A stretch of 18,535 nt of DNA, taken from the NCBI GenBank assembly GCA_037447655.1, contig JBBHKE010000562.1, forward strand, positions 1 through 18,535, in the 5' to 3' direction. A program made the position numbers and the translations under genes. Numbering within the stretch: the stretch's first letter is position 1; each line of letters opens with the position of its first letter. Of the stretch, positions 1 through 6,435 are shown piece by piece. Below the pieces are notes generated by a model. It saw only the letters and a list, made by a program, of their open reading frames with translations. It ran no database searches and had not been told where the DNA came from. Source of the stretch: Zygnema cylindricum (Eukaryota; Streptophyta; Zygnematophyceae; Zygnematales; Zygnemataceae).

Positions 1-159
1 TCCGCCGTCCATTTGTCATTGCTTGTTCACACCACTCAATGAGTCTTTTACGTAACTTTAATTATCAATCCGTTCGCTCCCCCAATCCGTGAATCTATTC
101 AAACCTCCATATTAAATCCAATTAGCAGTTACGCACGAAACTGACTTTTCAAAACAACA
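1..159 (-). mobile_element. Partial copia-type LTR (element Z), U3 end only
   Basis: The right edge ends in ACAACA followed directly by CTCCCCC, the same arrangement as the ends of the three LTRs further along (ACAACA then CTCCCCT). On the minus strand this reads PPT, then TGTTGT, so this is the start (U3 side) of a 3' LTR whose remainder lies off the left edge. About 12 identical bases span the boundary (ACAACACTCCCC), but the rest differs from LTRs A, B and C. It is therefore a related family, not another copy. LTR identity is inferred from the boundary; no second LTR is in view. Confidence 0.6.
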
Positions 160-176
160 CTCCCCCGAAAATTTAG
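160..176 (-). other. Polypurine tract of element Z
   Basis: On the minus strand this is an A-rich stretch ending in CGGGGGAG, immediately before the TGTTGT LTR start. It matches the position and sequence style of the PPTs at 2477-2487 and 3324-3333. A PPT primes plus-strand DNA synthesis during reverse transcription. Inverted arms GCACGAAACT (133-142) and AGTTTCGTGC (175-184) enclose the LTR/PPT boundary symmetrically. Confidence 0.55.
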
Positions 177-392
177 TTTCGTGCACCCAGAAAAATATGC
201 AGCATGTAATGCTATGTTGCTACGCTGCGCTAGTTTGACATCGCAGCGCAGTATGAATACAAAGTGCAACGTGTAATGTTATGCTGCTACGCTGCGCTAG
301 TTTGACATCGCATTCCTAACTGCTGCTCTTTTTAACCTTTAACTTCCTCCTCATAGCCTCATCTACTGAGAATAAAGCTTTCGAATTCTACA
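177..392 (-). mobile_element. Remnant of the 3' untranslated region of element Z
   Basis: About 215 bp between the PPT and the satellite. It holds no open frame and no recognisable pol sequence. It contains two direct repeats rich in GCTGCG and CTAGTTT. The motif CTGCGCTAGTTT also occurs in inverted form in the 3' untranslated segments of elements X and Y. The remnant is cut off where 40-bp satellite units begin at about 393. Assignment to Z rests on adjacency to its LTR and PPT. Confidence 0.4.
205..312. repeat. Pair of 41-bp direct repeats, 67 bp apart
   Basis: 205-245 and 272-312 are near-identical (TGTAATGCTATGTTGCTACG against TGTAATGTTATGCTGCTACG at the start, then an identical second half ending in GACATCGCA). 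Each copy contains GCTGCG, and CGCAGC follows the first copy, so a small stem is possible. This is probably a local tandem duplication inside the Z remnant. Confidence 0.75.
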
Positions 393-1853
393 TAGGTAAC
401 AATTTTTGTTATCGCTAATTGTTTGTGTACTTTACGTACCAATTCTGGTTATCGCTAACCGTTTATGTAATTTAGGTAACAATCCTTGTTATTGCTAACA
501 ATTTTTGTAATTTAGGTAACAGTTCTTATCATCGCTAGCTGTTTCTGTAATTTAGGTAACAATTATTGTTATCGCTAACACTTTGTATAATTTAGATAAC
601 AATTCTTGTTATCGCTAACTTTTTGTGTAATTTAGGTAACAAATCTTGTTTTTGTTAACAGTTTTTCTAATTTAGGTAACAGTTCTTGTTATCGCTAACA
701 GTTTGTGTAATTTAGGTAACAATTCTTGTTATCACTAACCGTTTGAGTAATTTAGGAAACAATTCTTGTTATCGCTAATCGTTTGTGTAGTTTAGGTAAC
801 AATTTTTGTTATCTCTAACAGTTTGTGTAAGTTAGGTAACAATTCTTGCTATTCCTAACCGTTTGTGTAGTTTAGGTCACAATTCTTGTTATCGCTAACA
901 ATTTGTGTAGTTTAAGTAACAATTCTTGTTATCGCTAACTGTTTGTGTAATTTAGGTAACAATTCTTGTTATCACTAACAGTTTGTGTAATTTAGGTAAC
1001 GGTTCTTGTCATCGCTAACTGTTTCTGTAATTTAGGAAACAATTCTTGTTATCGCTAACAGTTTGGGTAATTTAGGTCAAAATTCTTGTTATCGCTAACC
1101 ATTTGTGTAATTTAGGAAACAATTCTTGTTATCGCTAACTATTTGTGTAATTTTGGTAACAATTCTTGTTATCGCTAACAGTTGTGTAAGTTAGGTAACA
1201 ATTCTTGTTATCGCTAACCGTTTGTGTAATTTAGGAAACAATTTTTGTTATCGTTAACTGTTTGTGTAATTTAAGTAACAAATCTTGATTTTGCTAACAG
1301 TTTTTGGAATTTAGGTAACAGTTCTTGTCATTGCTAAATGTTTGTTTAATTTAGGTAACAATTCTTGTTATCGCTAACTGTTTGTGTAAGTTAGGTAACA
1401 ATTTTTGTTATCCCTAACTGTTTGTGTAATTTAGGTTAAAATTCTTGCTATTTCTAACCGTTTATGTAATTTAGGAAACAATTTTTGTTATCGCTAACTA
1501 TTTGTGTAATTTTGGTAACAATTCTTGTTATCGCTAACAGTTGTGTAAGTTAGGTAACAATTCTTGTTATCGCTAACTGTTTGTGTAATTTAGGTAAAAA
1601 TTCTTGCTATTGCTAACCGTTTGTGTAATTTAGGAAACAATTCTTGTTATCGCTAACTGTTTGTGTAATTTAGGTAACAAATCTTGTTATTGCTAACAAT
1701 TTTTGGAATTTAGGTAATAGTTCTTGTCATCGCTAAATGTTTGTGTAATTTAGGTAACAATTCTTGTTATCGCTAGCAGTTTGTGTAATTTAGGTAACAA
1801 TTCTTGTTATCGCTAACTGTTTGTGTAAGTTAGGTAACAATTTTTGTTATCCT
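393..1853 (+). repeat. Satellite array 1: about 36 tandem 40-bp units (GTTATCGCTAAC subfamily)
   Basis: A motif TTTAGGTAACAATTCTTG, then GTTATCGCTAAC, then a GTTTGTGTAA block recurs every 40 bp. Two units are 39 bp long (starting near 1181 and 1540). No spacer or coding sequence is present. Variant units recur in order: the 39-bp variant returns 359 bp later with the same neighbouring variants, and a marker unit with GTAACAGTTCTTGTCAT-like sequence recurs at intervals of about 4, 8, 8 and 10 units. This indicates multi-unit higher-order duplication. The left edge abuts the Z remnant and the right edge is cut by LTR A of element X. Confidence 0.95.
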
Positions 1854-2476
1854 TGTTGTTCTACAACCACCGGTGCAGGTGGAGGAGTAGCAGTAGTAGT
1901 AAAAGTAGACATGATACACTCTCAGAAGCTATCAAGAATCCTACCAAACAGCTGTTCTTAAGTGCTCACCAATTCTTATATAAGCATCCAAACCTCACAA
2001 AACTCTATCAGAATATAGAGTAGCATAAACACTGACAACTCCCAAAGTTTCAGCACAATTGACCCAACAACACTCAAGATAAAATACTCAGAAGTTTGCA
2101 AAAAACTGTCTGCAGTTTGGTCTGGATACATAATATGTTCTGAGTCCTAAGTCTTATACTTGTGTTGAACTGGCAATGCTTGTGTACTTGGGAGGTACGT
2201 CAAACCACTAAGCTACCACCAATCTGTCAAGCTACCACTAAGCTATCACTAAGCTACCACTGAGTTACCCACTAAGTTACCACTGAGTTACCCACTAAGT
2301 TTACTAGAATCGTATCTATCGCAATTGCTCTATCTGTACAGAATCACATTAAGAATATCAGACGCTGCGTTGACCGTACGGACCATATCAAATATAATCG
2401 TGGTTGCGTTGTCTTGTCTGTATTGCAGCTTCGCTGCTGCAGTGCTCTGAGACTGAAAGCTTTCCAAAAGACAACA
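1854..2476 (-). repeat. LTR A: 3' LTR of element X (623 bp)
   Basis: Plus-strand edges are TGTTGTT and GACAACA. It contains the LTR-encoded Gag start (ATG at 1910-1912, minus strand), a minus-strand TATATAAG box at 1975-1982, an 11-bp CTACCACTAAG-type repeat block (about 2203-2303) and a very short CTG-rich tract (2425-2448). It is about 170-200 bp shorter than LTRs B and C, almost wholly because the CTG-rich tract is contracted. The inverted hexamers CTCTAT/ATAGAG near 2003-2020 recur in the other two LTRs. Confidence 0.9.
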
Positions 2477-2487
2477 CTCCCCTAAAG
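2477..2487 (-). other. Polypurine tract of element X
   Basis: On the minus strand, CTTTAGGGGAG directly precedes the TGTTGTC start of LTR A. It is the same as the PPT of element Y before LTR B. It is separated from the rest of X's internal region by element Y, so only about 16 bp of X internal sequence (2477-2492) remain on this side. Confidence 0.85.
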
Positions 2488-2492
2488 CTTTA
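2488..2492. other. Target-site duplication of element Y, copy 1 (CTTTA)
   Basis: CTTTA directly abuts the terminal TGTTGT of LTR B. The partner TTTTA is at 5335-5339, beside the terminal ACA of Y's 5' LTR remnant. Four of five bases agree. Removing Y and one copy rejoins X's AAAGCTTTAGACTC sequence as found intact in Y at 3331-3345. Five base pairs is the usual duplication length for copia elements. Confidence 0.75.
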
Positions 2493-3323
2493 TGTTGTTC
2501 TACAACCATTGGTGCAGGTGGAGGAGGAGCAATAGTAGTAGAAGTAGACATGATACACTCTCAAAAGCTATTAAGAATCGTACCAAACAGTTGTTCTTAA
2601 GTGCTCACCACTTCTTATACAAGCATCCAAACCTCACAAAACTCTATCAGAATATAGAGTAGAATAAACACTGATAACTCCCAAAGTTATAGCACAATTG
2701 ACCCGACAACACCCAAGATAAATACTCAGAAGTTTCCCAAAAACTGTTTGCGGTTTTACTACTTGGAAGTCTGGATACAATATATGTTATGAGTCCTAAG
2801 TCTTATACTTGTGTTGTACCGGCAATACCAGTGTAGCTGAGAGGTACGTCAAGCTGCCAAGATAATACTAAGCTACCATTGAGCTACCACTAAGCTACCA
2901 CTGAGCTACCACTACGCTACCATTGAGTTCCCACTAAGTTGACTAGAATCGTATCTATCGCAGTTACTCTATCCTGTACAGAATCACATTAAGAATATCA
3001 GACGTTGCGTTGTCCGTACGGACCATATAGAATATAATTGTGGTTGCTCTGTCCTGTCTGTGTTGCAGCTTCGCTGTTGCGCTGCTCTGCTGCTGCACTG
3101 CTCTGCTGCTGCGCTGCTTTGCAGTATAGCAGTTGCTCTGCTGTATAGCAACTACTATGCTGTATAGCAGCTGCGCTGCTGTATAGCAGCTGCGCTGCTG
3201 TATAGCAACTGCGCTGCTCTGTTGTATACCAGCTGCGCTACTTTGTCTCTATAGCAGCTACGCTGCTTTGTCTGTAAAGCATCTGCGCAGCCTTGAGACT
3301 GAAAGCTTTCCAAAAAGACAACA
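2493..3323 (-). repeat. LTR B: 3' LTR of element Y (831 bp)
   Basis: Edges are TGTTGTT and GACAACA on the plus strand, followed by the PPT. It carries the LTR-encoded Gag ATG (2549-2551, minus strand), TATAAG (about 2614-2619), a CTACCACTAAG-type repeat block (about 2851-2942) and the longest CTG-rich tract of the three LTRs (3065-3295). The minus-strand frame starting at 2551 stays open through the LTR end, the 16-bp X remnant and into LTR A (2330-2551). Beyond the first 19 codons this is chance read-through. Confidence 0.9.
3065..3295. repeat. CTG-rich tandem tract in LTR B
   Basis: Short units of the form GCTGCGCTGCTGTATAGCA recur imperfectly. Each holds GCTGC and GCAGC arms around TGTATA, so the tract is a series of potential small hairpins. 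The homologous tract is about 24 bp in LTR A and about 180 bp in LTR C, so it behaves as a variable-number repeat in U3. Confidence 0.85.
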
Positions 3324-3333
3324 CTCCCCTAAA
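3324..3333 (-). other. Polypurine tract of element Y
   Basis: On the minus strand, TTTAGGGGAG directly precedes the TGTTGTC start of LTR B. An AAAGCTTT palindrome sits on each side of the LTR/PPT boundary (3302-3309 and 3331-3338). Confidence 0.85.
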
Positions 3334-3483
3334 GCTTTAGACTCACTATCCCGGCGCAGCTGCGGTGATAAACTAGCGCAGCATCGCAGCATAGCAATAT
3401 AGCAATTAGCAAGTCACCCAGTCCCACTACCTCACAATGGTGGATTCATCGCAGAGTGGCAGTATAGCAGTGCAGCATTTCAA
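3334..3483 (-). other. 3' untranslated region of element Y
   Basis: Non-coding sequence between the pol stop (3484-3486) and the PPT. It has a GCGCAGCTGCG motif and repeats of ATAGCA/CGCAG. The same region is present in X at 5340-5481 with a few substitutions and small indels, which confirms its boundaries. Confidence 0.75.
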
Positions 3484-3677
3484 CTATTCACTTAATCCCA
3501 CTACGTCCCTACAATACTTCAGCTTAGGAGCAGGAAGAGCTTTAGTGAGCATATCAGCAATCATTTTTGCATCTGGCAAATAACATAATTAAAACACTCT
3601 AGAGTACACCTTTTCTCTTACAAAGTGTAATCGTACATCCATGTGCTTGCTTTTGAAGTGATGACTCGCGTTAGAGC
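3484..3677 (-). pseudogene. Element Y RNase H C-terminus, frameshifted
   Basis: After a one-base deletion at about 3674-3678 the RNase H frame continues here, with the conserved KHMDV segment (last RNase H catalytic Asp) and then the family tail LCYLPDAKMIADMLTKALPA ending at TAG 3484-3486. An in-frame TAA at 3589-3591 replaces a Lys codon present in X. The upstream frame instead runs out into unrelated residues after IAIALTR. The piece is non-functional and is recognisable only by comparison with X at 5482-5680. Confidence 0.8.
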
Positions 3678-4388
3678 AATGGCAATGGCAGCCTGGTTAT
3701 CACACCAGATCACCTGTGGACCAGCTTCGATGTATCCTAGTTCTTCTAACATGGATTTTACCCATAAGAGTTCTTTGAGGGCCGAGCTTGCTGCCATATA
3801 TTTTGACTCCATTGTCGACTGTGCTGTAACCTTTTGAAGTTTGCTGCTCCAAAAGCAAGTACCGTTCCCAATTTGTAGAACAAATCCCGTGGTGGATTTC
3901 CGGCTTGGCATGTCGCCATAGCTTGCATCACTCCATGTTTGCAGCTTGACTTCTCCTCCGTCTAAGGTGAGTTTGAGATCTTTAGTTCCTGCCAAATATC
4001 TTAAAACTCTCTTTGCTGCATCAAGATCAGATTTTCTCAGATTTTCTAGACTCCTACTGAGTACCCCGACTGCAGCAGCAATGTCAGGACGCGTACAGTT
4101 CATGAAGTATATTAAGCTTCCCACTATCTGTCTATAAGGTATTATTGTCATAGGATTATTCTCCCCAGATTCTAAATACTCGCTAACAATGACACATGGT
4201 TTTGTCTCTTCTCCCTCTAACTTCTGCCGAAACTCCATTGGAGTTAAACATCCTTTTGCCCCCCGCATTCCGTACTCATCTAACATGTTTCCAATAGCCT
4301 CTTTTTGAGTCAATTTAATTACTTTCTTATTCTTGTCCCTCTCTACCTGGATACCCAAAATATATTTTGCCTCACCGAGGTCTTTCAT
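3618..4388 (-). CDS. Element Y pol fragment: RT C-terminal part and RNase H (256-aa open frame)
   Basis: Begins MKDLGEAKYILGIQVERD, the typical copia RT connection downstream of the catalytic box, continues through the TRPDI segment, and then enters RNase H: WSDASYGD (first Asp), TAQSTMESKYMA (Glu) and WCDNQAAIAIA (second Asp, intact here but Val in X). The methionine is internal; by homology the true frame enters from upstream but is cut by a one-base deletion at 4423-4428. The last 16 or so residues are out of frame because of a second deletion near 3676. It is part of a dead polyprotein gene, though the fragment itself is open over 771 bp. Confidence 0.85.
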   Translation of the reverse strand: MKDLGEAKYILGIQVERDKNKKVIKLTQKEAIGNMLDEYGMRGAKGCLTPMEFRQKLEGEETKPCVIVSEYLESGENNPMTIIPYRQIVGSLIYFMNCTRPDIAAAVGVLSRSLENLRKSDLDAAKRVLRYLAGTKDLKLTLDGGEVKLQTWSDASYGDMPSRKSTTGFVLQIGNGTCFWSSKLQKVTAQSTMESKYMAASSALKELLWVKSMLEELGYIEAGPQVIWCDNQAAIAIALTRVITSKASTWMYDYTL

Positions 4389-4423
4389 CTCGAACCGTGA
4401 GTTTAGAGCAGTTTTGATTTTGT

Positions 4424-4726
4424 TTATTCGGCCATTGATTTGCTAATTAATAGCAAATCATCTACATATACTGCTATATACACTATCCCATTTTCACCCT
4501 TTAGAACGTAGACAGAGTGATCACAACTTATCCTTTGAAATCCTAGACTAGTCAAGAATTCATCAAGCTTTATATTCCACTGTCTAGGGGCCTGTTTTAG
4601 GCCGTACAAAGATTTTAGCAACTTGCATACTAAGTGCTCTTTTCCTGGTTCTACATACTTTTCAGGCTGCTGCATGTAAATGGTCTCTTCTAGTTCTCCA
4701 TGCAAAAAGGTCGTTTTTACATCCAT
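4424..4726 (-). pseudogene. Element Y reverse transcriptase palm fragment
   Basis: Starts at MDVKTTFLHGELEETIYM, the first RT catalytic Asp motif (MDVKTAFLHG in X), passes LYGLKQAPRQW, and ends with the YVDDLLLISKSMAE box holding the catalytic Asp pair. It shares the frame of 4727-5068, separated only by a nonsense codon (TAG at 4727-4729, where X has CAG for Gln). The downstream end (TAA at 4424-4426) results from a one-base deletion relative to X. RT copies genomic RNA into cDNA; here the domain is broken although its catalytic motifs look intact. Confidence 0.87.
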
Positions 4727-5068
4727 CTAATGAATTTCCATATCTTTTATAGTAGCTAGGGATAGCAAAATCCTAACTGTTAGAAATCTTATAACCGGAG
4801 AAAATGTTTTTTCAAAATCGATTCCTTCCTTTTGATTGTACCCATTCGCCACAAGTTTGGCCTTATAGTGTTCAATGGTGTTATCGGGATTTAACTTTAC
4901 CTTGAATACCCATTTGCTGCCGATCGCTTTTCGGTCTGGAGGAAGGTCCACGAGCTCCCATGTTTGAGCCTCCATGATCGACTTCATTTCGTCGTTTGCC
5001 ACCTCAATCCAGTGATTCCGCTCTGGTGATGAGAAGGCCTCTTGGATGGTCAAGGGCTCCCCTGACAC
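4727..5068 (-). pseudogene. Element Y reverse transcriptase N-terminal fragment
   Basis: Encodes the copia RT entry: SGEPLTIQEAFSSPERNHWI, then the conserved KAIGSKWVFKVK and YNQKEGIDFEKTFSPV segments, ending at EIH before the TAG at 4727-4729. The upstream border is another nonsense codon (TAG at 5072-5074, Ser TCG in X), so the apparent start codon is not biological. It aligns with residues of about 380-491 of the X frame at 6436-8202, with scattered substitutions. Confidence 0.87.
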
Positions 5069-5071
5069 TGC

Positions 5072-5313
5072 CTAGTAGGCAAAGTGAGAGCTTGCTTGCG
5101 GGCGGCTGCTTGATCTTTTTCCCCCCGGAAATTCTGAGGCTGAGATCGTCGGATGCTGCATATTGCGCTGATTGCGCTGGTTGCGATCCGTGTCTTGCTG
5201 ATTGCGTTGGTTGCAATCCGTGTGTATTGACTTCTCTTGGTCCGTCTGGACCCGAAGTTGGTGAGAGTCTGATGCCGGAGTCATTACCGAAGTTTGTGGA
5301 ATCTGTGGTATCA
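5072..5313 (-). pseudogene. Element Y integrase-RT linker fragment
   Basis: The minus-strand frame encodes a hydrophilic Asn/Gln/Arg-rich linker followed by HPTIS-like and GGKRSSSRPQASSHFAY sequence. It matches X from about residue 314 to 376 of its IN-RT frame. A local duplication of about 36 bp gives two NQRNQ blocks where X has one. The open frame continues artificially to 5389 through the LTR remnant and X untranslated sequence; those extra N-terminal residues are not pol. All integrase sequence is missing. Confidence 0.75.
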
Positions 5314-5334
5314 GAGCTTTCCAAAAACAAAACA
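5314..5334 (-). repeat. 5' LTR remnant of element Y (about 21 nt)
   Basis: Minus-strand TGTTTTGTTTTTGGAAAGCT corresponds to the LTR start TGTTGTCTTTTTGGAAAGCT of LTR B with two small differences. Directly beyond its outer edge lies the TTTTA target duplication. The inner edge joins the pol linker, so the deletion breakpoint lies near 5312-5318. Confidence 0.65.
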
Positions 5335-5339
5335 TTTTA
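5335..5339. other. Target-site duplication of element Y, copy 2 (TTTTA)
   Basis: Partner of CTTTA at 2488-2492, with one C/T difference. It lies between Y's terminal ACA and X's GACTCAG sequence, which is the continuation of X's 3' untranslated region. Confidence 0.7.
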
Positions 5340-5481
5340 GACTCAGTATACCAGCGCAGCTGCGGTGATAAACTAGCGCAGTATCGCACTATAGCAATAT
5401 AGCAATTATCAAGTCACTCAGTCCCACTACCTCTCTTGTAGACTTATAGCAGCGTGGCAGTATAGCACTGCAGCAATTTAA
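5340..5481 (-). other. 3' untranslated region of element X
   Basis: Non-coding stretch between X's pol stop (5482-5484) and the Y insertion site. It is collinear with Y's 3334-3483, including GCGCAGCTGCGGTGATAAAC and the ATAGCAATATAGCAATTA run. It ends abruptly 5 bp from Y, whereas in Y the matching sequence runs on into the PPT. Confidence 0.75.
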
Positions 5482-6435
5482 CTATTTACTTAATCCCACT
5501 GCGTCCCTACAATACTTCAGCTTAGGAGCAGGAAGAGCTTTAGTAAGCATATCAGCTATCATTTTTGCATCTGGTAAATAACATAATTTAATCACTCTAG
5601 AGAACACTTTTTCTCTTATAAAGTGTAATCGCACATCCATGTGCTTGCTTTTGAAGTGATGACTCGGATTAGAAGCAATGGCAATAACAGCCTGGTTAAC
5701 ACACCAGATCACCTGTGGACCAACTTGCATGTATCCTAGTTCTTCTAATATGGATTTTACCCATAAAAACTCTTTGAGGGCCGAGCTTGCTGCCATATAT
5801 TCTGACTCCATTGTCGACTGTGCTGTCACCTTTTGAAGTTTGCTGCTCCAACAGCAAGTACCGTTCCCAACTTGTAGAACGAATCCCGTGGTGGATTTCC
5901 GGCTTGGCATGTCGCCATTGTTTGCATCACTCCACGTTTGCAGTTTTACTTCTCCTCCGCCTAGCGTGAGTTTGAGGTCTTTAGTTCCGGCCAAATATCT
6001 TAAGACTCTCCTTGCTGCATCAAAGTCAGATTTTCTCGGATTCTCTAGACTCCTGCTCAGTACCCCGACTGCTGCACCAATGTCAGGACGGGTACAATTC
6101 ATGAAATATATTAAGCTTCCCACTATGTGTCTGTAAGGTATTTGTGTCATATAATCATTCTCCCCAGATTCTAAATACTCGCTAACAATGACACCTGGTT
6201 CTGTCTCTTCTCCCTCTAACTTTTGCCGAACCTCCATTGGAGTTAGACATCCTTTTGCCCCCCGCATTCCGTACTCATCTAACATGTTTCCAATAGCCTT
6301 CTTTTGAGTCAATTTTATTACTTTCTTATATTTGTCCCTCTCTACCTGAATACCCAAAATATATTTTGCCTCACCGAGGTCTTTCATCTCGAACCGTGAG
6401 TTTAGAGCAGTTTTGATTTTGTTAATTTCAGCCAT
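5482..6435 (-). CDS. Element X pol: RT C-terminus and RNase H (317-aa open frame)
   Basis: The frame is the direct continuation of the 588-aa frame upstream; a single TAA (6436-6438) separates them where Y has TCA (Ser). The ATG just after it is an ordinary internal Met. It encodes FEMKDLGEAKYILGIQVERD (about residues 15-34), TRPDI (about 115), and RNase H with WSD (Asp170), STMESEY (Glu210), and SKHMDV (Asp267). The usual CDNQ motif is CVNQ here, so the catalytic Asp is Val246. The C-terminal tail LPDAKMIADMLTKALPAPKL is typical of copia and the stop is natural. RNase H normally removes the RNA strand of the RNA-cDNA hybrid; this copy is predicted inactive. Confidence 0.9.
   Translation of the reverse strand: MAEINKIKTALNSRFEMKDLGEAKYILGIQVERDKYKKVIKLTQKKAIGNMLDEYGMRGAKGCLTPMEVRQKLEGEETEPGVIVSEYLESGENDYMTQIPYRHIVGSLIYFMNCTRPDIGAAVGVLSRSLENPRKSDFDAARRVLRYLAGTKDLKLTLGGGEVKLQTWSDANNGDMPSRKSTTGFVLQVGNGTCCWSSKLQKVTAQSTMESEYMAASSALKEFLWVKSILEELGYMQVGPQVIWCVNQAVIAIASNPSHHFKSKHMDVRLHFIREKVFSRVIKLCYLPDAKMIADMLTKALPAPKLKYCRDAVGLSK

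Larger units (their letters stand above)
2493..5334 (-). mobile_element. Element Y: internally deleted copia element nested in X
   Basis: Minus-strand order is a 21-nt 5' LTR remnant (5314-5334), the integrase-RT linker, RT, RNase H, 3' untranslated region, PPT and a full 3' LTR B. It has no primer-binding site, gag, protease or integrase. It is the same family as X (the RT and RNase H peptides are largely identical) but a separate copy. It shares X's orientation and has a 5-bp target duplication with one mismatch. It could have lost its 5' half after insertion by deletion, or been copied in this form; the sequence does not decide. Confidence 0.82.

Noticed and set aside
2330-2551. 73-aa frame running from LTR B into LTR A
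   Set aside because: Only its first 19 codons are the conserved LTR Gag leader. The rest reads the 16-bp remnant and LTR A U3, created by the nested insertion.
5306-5317. Plus-strand TGGTATCAGAGC, identical to the common tRNA-Met 3'-end primer-binding site of plant LTR elements
   Set aside because: It is on the strand opposite to both elements, lies at the Y deletion breakpoint, and is read as pol linker codons on the minus strand. X has its own primer-binding site at 9565-9577. Treated as coincidence.
4996-5340. Frames antisense or shifted over the integrase-RT linker (4996-5340 plus, 5004-5330 minus, 6996-7319 plus, 7004-7309 minus)
   Set aside because: They are shadows of pol in X and Y; the low-complexity linker leaves other frames open.
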